A DNA stretch of 64,000 nt from positions 124,001 through 188,000 of the forward strand of contig NZ_AULP01000001.1 of assembly GCF_000422345.1 (NCBI RefSeq), in the 5' to 3' direction. This stretch comes from Neomelitea salexigens DSM 19753 (GTDB lineage: Bacteria; Pseudomonadota; Gammaproteobacteria; Pseudomonadales; Spongiibacteraceae). Positions 28,793-36,600 of this stretch are shown here, in pieces. The notes below the pieces were generated by a model. It ran no database searches, had not been told where the DNA came from, and was given only the letters and a program-made list of their open reading frames with translations. The first letter of the stretch is position 1. The number at the start of each line of letters is the position of its first letter. A program made the translations under genes and the position numbers.

Positions 28793-29912
28793 TTTCTTCG
28801 TCTCCAACCGCTCCGCTTTGGCGAGCAGCATTTTCGATCTGTAAGGGGTCCATTTTCACCGTGGTGGTGGGGAACGCCACATCAGCGCCATGCTCATGGA
28901 CAATATCTAAAACCTTTAACAAAACATCTTGCTTAATTTCATGGTACGTCACCCACTGGGTTGTCTTAGTGAAGGTGTAGATAAAGAAATCCAAAGACGA
29001 CGCATTGAATTTATTGAAGTTCACAATCAGCGTTTTTCTGAGATCGATCTCCGGATGCGCTTCCAGCATGGTTTTTACGTCGCTGATAATGCCGGGCAAC
29101 TTGCTCGCATCTTCATACCTTACGCCCACCGTTTCATAGATCCGCCGGTTCAGCATACGCGATGGGTTCTCAACGGCGATCTGCGTAAACGTGGCATTCG
29201 GTACATACAGTGGGCGCTGATCAAAAGTGCGAATTCGAGTCTGCCGCCAACCAATATTCTCTACCGTGCCCTCTATCTCCTTATCTGGCGAGCGCACCCA
29301 GTCGCCCACAGAGAACGGGCGGTCTAAATACACCATCAGGCCACCAAAAAAATTCGCCAATAAATCCTTTGCGGCAAAACCAACGGCGATCCCGCCAATG
29401 CCACCGAAGGCCAGCACACCGGAAATGCTGTAGCCAAGGTTCTGAAGGATCATCAACACCACGACGATGATGACCGCACTTCGCACCAGCTTACCCAGTG
29501 CCATCACCGTTGTTTGGTCTATCGGTTCATCGCTATCGCTGTATTCTCTGGAGAGCAGGCCTGCTTCGATCTCGTGAACCAGCTTCACCAGAAACCAGCC
29601 CAAAATCGCCATCACCGCAACGGCTCTAAACGGTTGCAGCGCGGTAAAGATGTCGGCATCAGTACTGCCGGCGATAATCTCCAGCACGTGACTGGCGCCG
29701 ACTACCCATATCAACAATACCAGCGGACGACGCGCAGCGAGCAAAACGGCGTCGTCCCACAGGTTATGCGTGCGTTTAAAACGTTCTCCCAGCACATTCA
29801 GCAGGCGGCCTGCCAATAAGTTCGCCGTCAAGACAATAAGGACAACGATGAACACTTCCGTGAGCCAAGGGTAGTTAGAAAACTCTATACCTTTAATCCA
29901 ATCCATCGACAT
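28785..29912 (-). CDS. MscS-family mechanosensitive ion channel
   Basis: Predicted tension-gated inner-membrane channel of 375 residues. There are about four hydrophobic helices before the pore (about 15-35, 60-80, 95-115, 130-155). The pore helix and beta domain show the classical segment GGIGGIAVGFAAKDLLANFF and FSVGDWV. The cytoplasmic vestibule domain (about 225-350) follows. Two ATGs (29912 and 29906) are possible starts. It is upstream of and overlaps the phosphorylase gene, but a functional link is not obvious. Such channels relieve osmotic downshock. Confidence 0.9.
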   Translation of the reverse strand: MSMDWIKGIEFSNYPWLTEVFIVVLIVLTANLLAGRLLNVLGERFKRTHNLWDDAVLLAARRPLVLLIWVVGASHVLEIIAGSTDADIFTALQPFRAVAVMAILGWFLVKLVHEIEAGLLSREYSDSDEPIDQTTVMALGKLVRSAVIIVVVLMILQNLGYSISGVLAFGGIGGIAVGFAAKDLLANFFGGLMVYLDRPFSVGDWVRSPDKEIEGTVENIGWRQTRIRTFDQRPLYVPNATFTQIAVENPSRMLNRRIYETVGVRYEDASKLPGIISDVKTMLEAHPEIDLRKTLIVNFNKFNASSLDFFIYTFTKTTQWVTYHEIKQDVLLKVLDIVHEHGADVAFPTTTVKMDPLQIENAARQSGAVGDEENA

Positions 29913-30092
29913 CAAACGCCGCCCTCTACTTATACAGATTGCTTGTTAACCCCACGCCACTTATTCATTAGCGTGCTAAAAACGGGGTTAAAAAAAAGAA
30001 AATCAGTTTAACTTAGCCGGGCATCTTACTGAAAGTGCGAAGATTTAAACGTTAAGCCCCTAACAACGACACAAAGCCACGCCCCGACTCTC

Positions 30093-30163
30093 GGATAAAT
30101 CCCTACTGGACAGCCCGATGGGACATGATAGCTTGGGAATACGTACTTTAGGAGGTGAACGCT
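30093..30163 (+). promoter_or_regulatory. GGA-rich leader of the DUF6763 gene (possible CsrA/RsmA sites)
   Basis: Five GGA triplets occur in 61 bases (30093, 30108, 30121, 30136, 30151), spaced 13-15 bases apart. The last lies in the perfect AGGAGG ribosome binding site, 8 bases before the ATG at 30164. Regular GGA motifs including the Shine-Dalgarno are what CsrA/RsmA binds. No RNA structure was computed. Confidence 0.35.
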
Positions 30164-30484
30164 ATGGCAACATTAAATGCGTTGATAGGCTGCTGGTACA
30201 AAGACCTGGAAACCGGTCAGCAGTTTGAAGTTGTGGCGACAGATGAAGGCCTGGACACAATAGAAGTGCAATTAATCGACGGAGAAATCTGCGAGTACGA
30301 TTTGGACAGCTGGAGACAACTAAAGCTCACCGGTATTGAGGAGCCAGAGGACTGGCGAAATGCATTTGAGCTCAGCGATGACGACTACCGCCATTGGGAT
30401 GATGGCATCATGCCGGAGCAAATCGGCAACCCGCTACACGAAATAGAGAGCGATGTCGTCAACGGCATTCTCGATGAGTTCTAG
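30164..30484 (+). CDS. DUF6763 family small acidic protein
   Basis: Cytoplasmic protein of 106 residues, strongly acidic (many D/E, C-terminus VVNGILDEF). The N-terminal half looks like a small beta-barrel (IGCWYKDLETGQQFEVV, then IEVQLIDGEICEYDL). The family is widespread near lexA/topA in marine gammaproteobacteria, but its function is not known to me. The ATG at 30164 is chosen for the perfect AGGAGG 8 bases upstream; a GTG at 30155 is in frame but overlaps that site. A terminator follows 37 bases downstream, so it is a single-gene unit. Confidence 0.8.
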   Translation: MATLNALIGCWYKDLETGQQFEVVATDEGLDTIEVQLIDGEICEYDLDSWRQLKLTGIEEPEDWRNAFELSDDDYRHWDDGIMPEQIGNPLHEIESDVVNGILDEF

Positions 30485-30520
30485 CCACTGAGACACTGAA
30501 TTTTCCGCGCTCCCCCTCCT

Positions 30521-30548
30521 GCCTGCCTTCGGGTGGGCTTCTTTTTAT
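30521..30548 (+). terminator. Intrinsic terminator after the DUF6763 gene
   Basis: GCCTGCC and GGTGGGC (two G-T pairs) form a 7-base stem closed by a TTCG loop, followed by TTCTTTTTAT. It separates this gene from the lexA promoter. Confidence 0.75.
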
Positions 30549-30592
30549 CTGCCCTCTTCCTTTCAGCCAAAACCAAAATACCCCTTCGCGGC

Positions 30593-30620
30593 TTGCACAG
30601 AGCAAAATACTGTATATACT
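30593..30620 (+). promoter_or_regulatory. lexA promoter
   Basis: TTGCAC (30593-30598) and TATACT (30615-30620) are separated by 16 bases. The -10 element lies inside the first LexA box, so bound LexA would block RNA polymerase directly. Confidence 0.65.
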
Positions 30621-30644
30621 CACAGGTACTGTATAGATAAACAG
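30610..30644 (+). promoter_or_regulatory. Two LexA operators (SOS boxes)
   Basis: CTGTATATACTCACAG (30610-30625) and CTGTATAGATAAACAG (30629-30644) both fit CTGT-N8-ACAG exactly. They are separated by 3 bases, a centre-to-centre distance of 19. The paired arrangement is the classical autoregulatory operator of lexA and would control the lexA-sulA operon. Confidence 0.93.
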
Positions 30645-30654
30645 ATGCCAGAAC

Positions 30655-31257
30655 ATGGAAAAATTAACTGCCAGACAAGCGCAAGTACTCGAGCTGATAA
30701 AAAGCCATATCGACGATACCGGCTACCCACCAACCCGTGCAGACATTGCCAGAGAGCTTGGGTTTCGCTCACCTAACGCTGCCGAAGAGCACCTCAAGGC
30801 TCTGGCCAGAAAGGGCGCGATCGAAATTATACCCGGCGCCTCAAGAGGCATTCGCCTTCCAGAAGACCTCGGCATTCCTATTGTTGGTCAGGTTGCTGCG
30901 GGTAGCCCTATATTGGCTCAGGAGCACATTGAAGACCATTGTGCGATTTCTCCAAACCTGTTTTCTCCCTCGGCCGATTACTTCCTTCGCGTGCGCGGCG
31001 ACAGCATGATCAATGCCGGAATATTTGAAGATGACCTGCTGGCCGTACACCGCTGCCAGGTGGCGCAGAACGGACAAATCATCGTTGCGCGAATTGGTGA
31101 TGAGGTCACTGTAAAGCGCTTGCAACACCAAAAGAACAAACACCAATTGCTATTAATCGCCGAAAACCCCGACTACGCCCCCATTGAAGTTGACCTGCGA
31201 GAACAGGACTTCGCCATTGAAGGCTTGAGTGTCGGTGTACTGAGACGCGGGAGTTAA
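30655..31257 (+). CDS. lexA: SOS repressor LexA
   Basis: Repressor and self-cleaving protease of 200 residues. The winged helix-turn-helix is at 1-65 ([24 protein letters not shown]). The cleavage site is A82-G83 in QVAAGSP, nucleophile S117 (RGDSMIN) and general base K154 (TVKRL). RecA filaments trigger self-cleavage and open the SOS genes. The ATG lies 10 bases after the second LexA box with no strong Shine-Dalgarno, so initiation may be weak. sulA follows after 2 bases. Confidence 0.97.
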   Translation: MEKLTARQAQVLELIKSHIDDTGYPPTRADIARELGFRSPNAAEEHLKALARKGAIEIIPGASRGIRLPEDLGIPIVGQVAAGSPILAQEHIEDHCAISPNLFSPSADYFLRVRGDSMINAGIFEDDLLAVHRCQVAQNGQIIVARIGDEVTVKRLQHQKNKHQLLLIAENPDYAPIEVDLREQDFAIEGLSVGVLRRGS

Positions 31258-31259
31258 GC

Positions 31260-31673
31260 ATGGCACTAATCGAACAAACATCACTGTTCTCAAACGCTCA
31301 GCAGCACAACGCTGCTACGCGCATTACCGATATCGTTTTGAGCAGCCAGGCGCACCTATCACGCACATTGCTGGCCGCCATGCTAATGCAGCTAAGCGGG
31401 CAAACCGAGGAGCGTTGGTTGTGCTGGGTTGCAGACAGACCTCTCAAGCCATTACTCGATGCCTGCGGTAAAGATCGCGGCCAGCGAATATTACAAGTTG
31501 TGGCTAACGGCGGCAGCCTTTGCAATATTGCCGCACGAGCGCTGGAGCGCGGAAAAAGTCACACCGTGGCGGTTTTGACGAACACCCCCCTCAGCACAGA
31601 GCAACGCTGTGCCCTAGAACGAGCCGCGCTAGCCGGCGACGCCGAGTGCCTGGTGATACAGCTTCAAAATTAG
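31260..31673 (+). CDS. sulA: SulA-family SOS cell division inhibitor
   Basis: Predicted FtsZ inhibitor of 137 residues, resembling Pseudomonas SulA. The central ATPase-like fold includes the LAAMLMQLSGQTEERWLCWV segment and the hydrophobic ILQVVANGGSL. It lies 2 bases after lexA and therefore shares its SOS operator. In the family it binds FtsZ and delays division while DNA is repaired. Sequence conservation in SulA is low, so position next to lexA is a large part of the evidence. It ends in a gap convergent with the next gene. Confidence 0.85.
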   Translation: MALIEQTSLFSNAQQHNAATRITDIVLSSQAHLSRTLLAAMLMQLSGQTEERWLCWVADRPLKPLLDACGKDRGQRILQVVANGGSLCNIAARALERGKSHTVAVLTNTPLSTEQRCALERAALAGDAECLVIQLQN

Positions 31674-31730
31674 CAGCCAGGGGGAATCCGGCGACCTCTA
31701 TAAACAAAAGGTAAAGAAGTGGTTTATGCC

Positions 31731-32000
31731 CTAGTGGAGGGTCTTGGAAGGGGGGTGAATATCGTCCTGATCGTCGTCTTGTGCCTCGGCCGAGTCGTCA
31801 CTAAGCTCTTCGCTCACAACCTGCGCAGCTTCTAAGCCGGCCTGCACCATTGCACGGGCGATCTCTAAACATGAGCCGGGAATTTGTTCTCTGGCCTCAC
31901 TTGAGAACCGGATCATTACCAATGGCTTTTCGTCGCCTTCGGAACGCTGAAGCACGATATCGCCATTTGCCAATTCAACCAATTCTAAATAAGCCAGCAC
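31731..32000 (-). CDS. Conserved hypothetical protein near topA
   Basis: Small acidic protein of about 89 residues. It reads as a short beta-rich domain (YLELVELANGDIVLQRSEGD, PLVMIRFSSEA) followed by a helix (IARAMVQAGLEAAQVV) and a disordered acidic tail (DDDQDDIHPPS). The start is uncertain: the GTG at 32000 has AAGGG 7 bases upstream and is preferred; an in-frame GTG at 32027 has none. A similar gene occurs between sulA and topA in Pseudomonas. The function is unknown. Confidence 0.7.
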   Translation of the reverse strand: MLAYLELVELANGDIVLQRSEGDEKPLVMIRFSSEAREQIPGSCLEIARAMVQAGLEAAQVVSEELSDDSAEAQDDDQDDIHPPSKTLH

Positions 32001-32096
32001 AGAGTTTCCCTTGTTTGTTATCACCACGCGTTGACGCGGTTGCTAAGTGTAACAAACCCAGCGACCAGTAGGCCAATCTGTCAGTGGACCGATCTA

Positions 32097-32576
32097 TCAA
32101 TACTCTAGAAGTGTGCTTCGGTGTCTAGCAATCAGCTCACTGAGGAACTGCAAGCAGCCCTTAGCAAGCTCGATATCGTCCTGATCAGAAACCGTAACGG
32201 TGCTTAGCAGCGACGGGTTGTACTGTTTTGCATCACCGGGCTGGCGCAAAAAACGGTAGTCCAGCATCCACTTCAACTGATCATCGTGTATTTCGCGATC
32301 GGCCAACTCTGCAATTTCCGGAGGATGCGCAGCCTTCGTCAATAATTGCGCATTCATACGCCCAGTGGGCAGAGTCTGGCTGTACAGCGGTTGCTGGGTG
32401 AGTAAGTCGGCCAAATGGCACTCGTAGGCCAGCCGTAGCTGCCACAACGCAGACTCAACACAAGCTCGCTGATAATGCCCGCTCCACTGCGGCTCGGCGT
32501 CCTTTCCACTGTCAGCGAGGTATTGCTTGGCGAAGTGTAAATGGAGGTTGCACTGCCCCCTATAACTCTCTGACAT
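32097..32576 (-). CDS. DUF6586 family protein
   Basis: Predicted soluble, mostly helical protein of 159 residues (CVESALWQLRLAYECHLADLL, DDQLKWMLDYRFLR). No catalytic motif is seen. It starts 5 bases after the topA stop, and this topA neighbour is conserved in Pseudomonas. It is probably translated from the topA mRNA. The function is unknown. Confidence 0.78.
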   Translation of the reverse strand: MSESYRGQCNLHLHFAKQYLADSGKDAEPQWSGHYQRACVESALWQLRLAYECHLADLLTQQPLYSQTLPTGRMNAQLLTKAAHPPEIAELADREIHDDQLKWMLDYRFLRQPGDAKQYNPSLLSTVTVSDQDDIELAKGCLQFLSELIARHRSTLLEY

Positions 32577-32581
32577 ACGCC

Positions 32582-35257
32582 CTACTTCGCTTTCTTTGCC
32601 GGCGACTTTTTAGCCGCTTTTTTCTGCTTTACATGCGCCACCCATTTACCGCCTTCATAAAAGGCCGACCAACCACTGGGTTTGCCGTCAACCTCAGACT
32701 GGACGTACTGCTCCTTAGTCTTGCGGCTATAGCGGATAACGGTATCTCGCCCCTCATTGTCTTGCGCTGGCGCGGAAAACAAAAAGGCGTACTTGGGGTC
32801 GATCTCTGCCTGGTGAGGCAGGATCTCTTTCACTTTGGGTGCCCGGGTTTCGCGATTTTTGGGGAAGCCACTGGCAGCCAGGAACAGTCCGGAGGCGCCG
32901 TCGCGGAGTACGTAATGGTCATCGACTTTTTCACACTGCAACTCCGGCATAGGAACCGGGTCCATTTTCGGAGGTGCCGCCTCGCCGTTACGCAGTAATT
33001 TGCGTGTGTTTTTGCAGCTCTCGCTCGTACAGCCGAAATACTTGCCGAAGCGCCCCGTTTTCAGCTGCATGTCAGCGCCACATTTATCACATTCGATAAT
33101 TGGGCCGTCATAGCCTTTAACCTTAAAGGCACCCTTCTCAATCTCATAGCCGCTGCAATCGGGGTTATTGCCACAAATGTGCAATTTGCGACTTTCGTCG
33201 ATCAGGTAACTCTCCATCGCCGTATTGCATAGCTTGCAGCGATGCATACTGCGCAAGACCCGAGACTCTGCCTCTTCGTCTTCCGCATCAATACTAATAA
33301 ATTCCTCACCGGGAACCAGATTGATGGTTTGTTTACAACGCTCCTTGGGCGGCAACGCGTAACCCGAACACCCTAAAAAGACACCGGTGCTGGCGGTGCG
33401 GATTTGCATGTTACGCCCGCACTTCGGGCAGGGAATATCCGTTTCGGTGGGCTGGTTGCTGCGCATCCCATCTTCACTGCCCTCCGCTTTTTCGAGGGTC
33501 GCCCTAAAGTTGCTGTAAAACTCATCCAACAGCGCCGTCCAGTTTTTGTCGCCAGACGCAACACTATCCAGGGACTCTTCCATTCGTGCGGTGAAACTGT
33601 AGTCTAGAAGATTGCTAAAACTCTCAACTAGACGATCGGTAACAATGTCGCCCATTTTTTCAGCATAGAAGCGTCGATTTTCGACTTTTACGTAACCGCG
33701 GTCCTGAATCGTCGAAATAATGGACGCATAGGTCGATGGCCTGCCGATGCCGCGCTTCTCAAGCTCTTTAACCAATGCTGCCTCGCTGTAACGCGGCGCG
33801 GGCTTGGTAAAGTGTTGGCTGGGATCGACCTTGAGCAACTCAAGGCGATCTCCGACTTTCACATCGGGCAGTTCCTGATCGTCGTCCTTTTTGCTCGCAG
33901 CTGGCGGCTGGACCTTCATGAATCCATCAAAGCGCATCACACGCCCTCGAGTGCGCAGCTCAAACTCTCCTGCTTTGACGGTGATAGACGTGCTGGTGAA
34001 TTCAGCCGGCACCATTTGGCAGGCAACAAACTGCCGCCAGATCAGGGTGTAAAGACGCTCTGCATCTCGCTCCATGCCCGACAATTGGGTCGGTTCTACA
34101 TTAACGTCGGAGGGGCGTATCGCCTCGTGAGCCTCCTGAGCGCCATCTTTGCTTGAATAGCGTTGAGGCTGGTCAGGCAGGTAACGCTTGGAGAAATTCT
34201 GCTCAATGTAGCCTCGGCAGGCTTCCACAGCATCATTGCTCAGATTGGTCGAGTCAGTACGCATATAGGTGATATAACCCGCCTCGTAGAGGCGCTGCGC
34301 AAGCATCATGGTTTTCTTAACACCAAACCCCAAGCGCGTACTCGCCGCTTGTTGCAGCGTAGACGTAATAAAAGGCGCGCCGGGCTTGCTCCGCGTCGGC
34401 TTGTCTTCGCGACCGGCTACTTCAAAGCTCGCGGCCTCAAGTGCGGTCACCGCCGCCATCGCTGAATCTTTGCTGTTCGGCCGGAAGTTATTCGCCCCCT
34501 GCTTTTTGACTTCCAGACGCAGCGGCCCTGCCTCAGCGCGATTGTCCGTATGGATTTGCCAGTATTCCTCTGGCACGAAAGCGCGGATTTCCTTCTCACG
34601 CTCGACAATCAGGCGCACCGCCACCGACTGCACTCGGCCTGCGCTCAAGCCTCGTGCAATCTTTGCCCACAACAGTGGCGAAACCATATAACCAACAACG
34701 CGATCGAGAAAGCGACGCGCCTGCTGGGCGTTAACCCTGTTGATATCAAGCTCGGTGGGCGCGGAAAAGGCTTCTTGAATCGCCTTTTTGGTAATCTCGT
34801 TGAAAACGACGCGCTTGTAGCGCGAGTCGTCGCCACCAATCGCCTCGCGCAAATGCCAGGCTATCGCCTCCCCTTCGCGGTCAAGGTCGGTCGCGAGATA
34901 GATGGTGTCGGCATCGGCGGCCAGCTTTTTCAGGTCGCTGACGACTTTTTCTTTGCCGGGCAGTATTTCATAGCGCGCCTTCCAGCCTTTTTCCGGATCT
35001 ACGCCCATTCGCGCCACCAACTGCTCGCGCGCCTTTTTCTTTTTGTGGCGCGCCTTCTCTTCCGGCGACATTTTGCGCGTTAGCGCGGCGGCCTTGGCGC
35101 GTTCCTTCGGATCTGCCCCAGCGCCCTTGCTACTGCCGCTAGTGGGTAGGTCCCGGATATGGCCCACACTGGACTTAACAACAAAATCTGACCCCAGATA
35201 TTTGTTGATCGTCTTAGCTTTGGCCGGCGACTCCACGATTACCAGAGATTTACCCAT
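32582..35257 (-). CDS. topA: DNA topoisomerase I
   Basis: Type IA topoisomerase of 891 residues that relaxes negative supercoils behind RNA polymerase. The Toprim domain has [11 protein letters not shown] and [12 protein letters not shown] (124-135); the active-site tyrosine is Y331 in ITYMRTDST. Three C-terminal zinc ribbons follow ([24 protein letters not shown]), then a further C-terminal domain and a lysine-rich tail. Compared with E. coli, a charged insertion at about 45-85 widens the Toprim region, as in Pseudomonas. A strong promoter lies just upstream. Confidence 0.97.
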   Translation of the reverse strand: MGKSLVIVESPAKAKTINKYLGSDFVVKSSVGHIRDLPTSGSSKGAGADPKERAKAAALTRKMSPEEKARHKKKKAREQLVARMGVDPEKGWKARYEILPGKEKVVSDLKKLAADADTIYLATDLDREGEAIAWHLREAIGGDDSRYKRVVFNEITKKAIQEAFSAPTELDINRVNAQQARRFLDRVVGYMVSPLLWAKIARGLSAGRVQSVAVRLIVEREKEIRAFVPEEYWQIHTDNRAEAGPLRLEVKKQGANNFRPNSKDSAMAAVTALEAASFEVAGREDKPTRSKPGAPFITSTLQQAASTRLGFGVKKTMMLAQRLYEAGYITYMRTDSTNLSNDAVEACRGYIEQNFSKRYLPDQPQRYSSKDGAQEAHEAIRPSDVNVEPTQLSGMERDAERLYTLIWRQFVACQMVPAEFTSTSITVKAGEFELRTRGRVMRFDGFMKVQPPAASKKDDDQELPDVKVGDRLELLKVDPSQHFTKPAPRYSEAALVKELEKRGIGRPSTYASIISTIQDRGYVKVENRRFYAEKMGDIVTDRLVESFSNLLDYSFTARMEESLDSVASGDKNWTALLDEFYSNFRATLEKAEGSEDGMRSNQPTETDIPCPKCGRNMQIRTASTGVFLGCSGYALPPKERCKQTINLVPGEEFISIDAEDEEAESRVLRSMHRCKLCNTAMESYLIDESRKLHICGNNPDCSGYEIEKGAFKVKGYDGPIIECDKCGADMQLKTGRFGKYFGCTSESCKNTRKLLRNGEAAPPKMDPVPMPELQCEKVDDHYVLRDGASGLFLAASGFPKNRETRAPKVKEILPHQAEIDPKYAFLFSAPAQDNEGRDTVIRYSRKTKEQYVQSEVDGKPSGWSAFYEGGKWVAHVKQKKAAKKSPAKKAK

Positions 35258-35310
35258 ATTACCCTTATCTGCAAAATGCGATTAGATGACGCGCCAGTGG
35301 CGAGGCGACA

Positions 35311-35339
35311 TATATAAGTGTTCAGTCCTCGGTGGTCAA
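35311..35339 (-). promoter_or_regulatory. Candidate sigma-70 promoter of topA
   Basis: On the minus strand TTGACC (35339-35334) and TATATA (35316-35311) are separated by 17 bases. They lie about 55 bases ahead of the topA ATG, in the gap after the DUF1653 gene. Confidence 0.7.
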
Positions 35340-35373
35340 GGCTGGTCACAATAATGCCGACCCGACAACGCCC

Positions 35374-35613
35374 CTAAATGGCTTCCTTATTTTGCTCAAT
35401 CAGCGCAAAACGAGGCGTTAATTTGCCGTCGATATCAACATGTTCGAGAAACATATCAACGGGCCGAACCCACAGTTCCGATTGCCCGTACAAGGGGCGA
35501 TATACCACCAGCAGCTCTTCGGACTCACTGTGCCGCGCTACGCCGTAGACCTGATACTCACCACCTTTATAGTGGCGATAACGGCCAAGCTCTACCTTTG
35601 TCTTTTCCGACAT
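35374..35613 (-). CDS. DUF1653 domain protein
   Basis: Small protein of 79 residues that is almost entirely one DUF1653 domain (GRYRHYKGGEYQVYGVARHSE, then VVYRPLYG and ELWVRPVDMFLE). AAGG stands 7 bases before the ATG. It begins 9 bases after the stop of the upstream membrane-anchored gene, so the two are probably co-transcribed. The domain is predicted to be a small beta-barrel. Its function is not known. Confidence 0.85.
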   Translation of the reverse strand: MSEKTKVELGRYRHYKGGEYQVYGVARHSESEELLVVYRPLYGQSELWVRPVDMFLEHVDIDGKLTPRFALIEQNKEAI

Positions 35614-35622
35614 ACTCCAACC

Positions 35623-36075
35623 TTAATCTGATACTAGTGTATTGAGGATATCCGCCAAATTTTCAACTGCCGCGATATCCGCATTCGCCTCGCGCCAAAA
35701 CACTTTTACCATTCGGCCACTGGCCTCGATCACTATGGTGTCTTTCGGCAGCTGGTCACGCAGGCCGGCAATGCGATCTTGTAACGCCGCAGGCGGAGCA
35801 GGCACATCGTCTTCGGCGCCATCGGGCCAATATCGCCAGCGCTCACCGGCGCGGGCTTTTGGCAGTGTCATGGCATAGCATAGCCCGTTGACGGTGTCCT
35901 CCTTGCGCACTTGCTGGCGACGAGTTTGCGGCAGCTGAGTGATCTGCACCGTAACACCCATCGCCCTCGCCCGATCGCGAAGGGCCGCCTGCAAGCGCTG
36001 GCGCGGGCTGGGAATGATCCACAATATTGGCGCCAACATAAACGCTAAAACTGCCGCCGCGATGATCCAGAACAT
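35623..36075 (-). CDS. Hypothetical membrane-anchored protein
   Basis: Protein of 150 residues with one N-terminal transmembrane helix (about 2-22: FWIIAAAVLAFMLAPILWII) and a basic cytoplasmic region with RQRLQAALRDRARAMG and RRQQVRKEDTVNG. The ATG at 36075 has AAGGA 5 bases upstream. The open frame back to 36276 would cross the uspA promoter region and is rejected. I do not recognise the family. It is divergent from uspA and upstream of the DUF1653 gene. Confidence 0.65.
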   Translation of the reverse strand: MFWIIAAAVLAFMLAPILWIIPSPRQRLQAALRDRARAMGVTVQITQLPQTRRQQVRKEDTVNGLCYAMTLPKARAGERWRYWPDGAEDDVPAPPAALQDRIAGLRDQLPKDTIVIEASGRMVKVFWREANADIAAVENLADILNTLVSD

Positions 36076-36094
36076 GGTTATCCTTAATAAATCA

Positions 36095-36126
36095 TTGCAC
36101 ACTGGTCGTACAACCCGTGCTATAAA
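36095..36126 (+). promoter_or_regulatory. Candidate promoter of uspA (extended -10)
   Basis: TG-C-TATAAA (36118-36126) is an extended -10 element 42 bases ahead of the ATG. TTGCAC at 36095-36100 is 20 bases upstream of the TATAAA, too far for an ideal -35. Confidence 0.4.
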
Positions 36127-36168
36127 ATGTCGTATAGACTCACCGCAAGTACAGCGCAAGGAGATACC

Positions 36169-36600
36169 ATGGCCAACTACCAACGGATATTGACGGCGAT
36201 CGACCTCTCGGACGAGGCGATTCCGGTATTGCAACGCGCGGCAGCCATGGCCCGCCAGCATCAAGCGGAACTGCATCTTTTACACGTCGTTGAACCCCTG
36301 AGCCTGGCCTACGGCGGCGATATCCCCATGGACTTCTCAGGGATACAGGAAGAGCTGCAACAACAGGCGGAAAACAGCCTTAAACGCTATGCCGACCAAT
36401 ACGGCATTCAAACCGACAACTGCCACCTGCTTACTGGCCGCCCTGAGGCCCATATCCACCAACTCAGCGAAGAACTAGACTGCGACCTGATTGTCGTGGG
36501 CAGCCACGGCCGCAAAGGGCTCGCCCTGCTACTTGGCTCCACAGCAAACGCCGTATTACACGGCGCCAAGTGCGACGTTTTGTCTGTAAGAGTGGGTTAG
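36169..36600 (+). CDS. uspA: Universal stress protein UspA family
   Basis: Cytoplasmic protein of 143 residues with a single Usp domain. It starts ILTAIDLSDEA, and the ATP-type phosphate-binding motif G-x2-G-x9-G-(S/T) appears in GSHGRKGLALLLGSTA. The ATG has AAGGAG 5 bases upstream. The last four bases overlap the end of uup on the other strand. Family members are induced by starvation or stress; no specific role can be read here. Confidence 0.9.
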   Translation: MANYQRILTAIDLSDEAIPVLQRAAAMARQHQAELHLLHVVEPLSLAYGGDIPMDFSGIQEELQQQAENSLKRYADQYGIQTDNCHLLTGRPEAHIHQLSEELDCDLIVVGSHGRKGLALLLGSTANAVLHGAKCDVLSVRVG

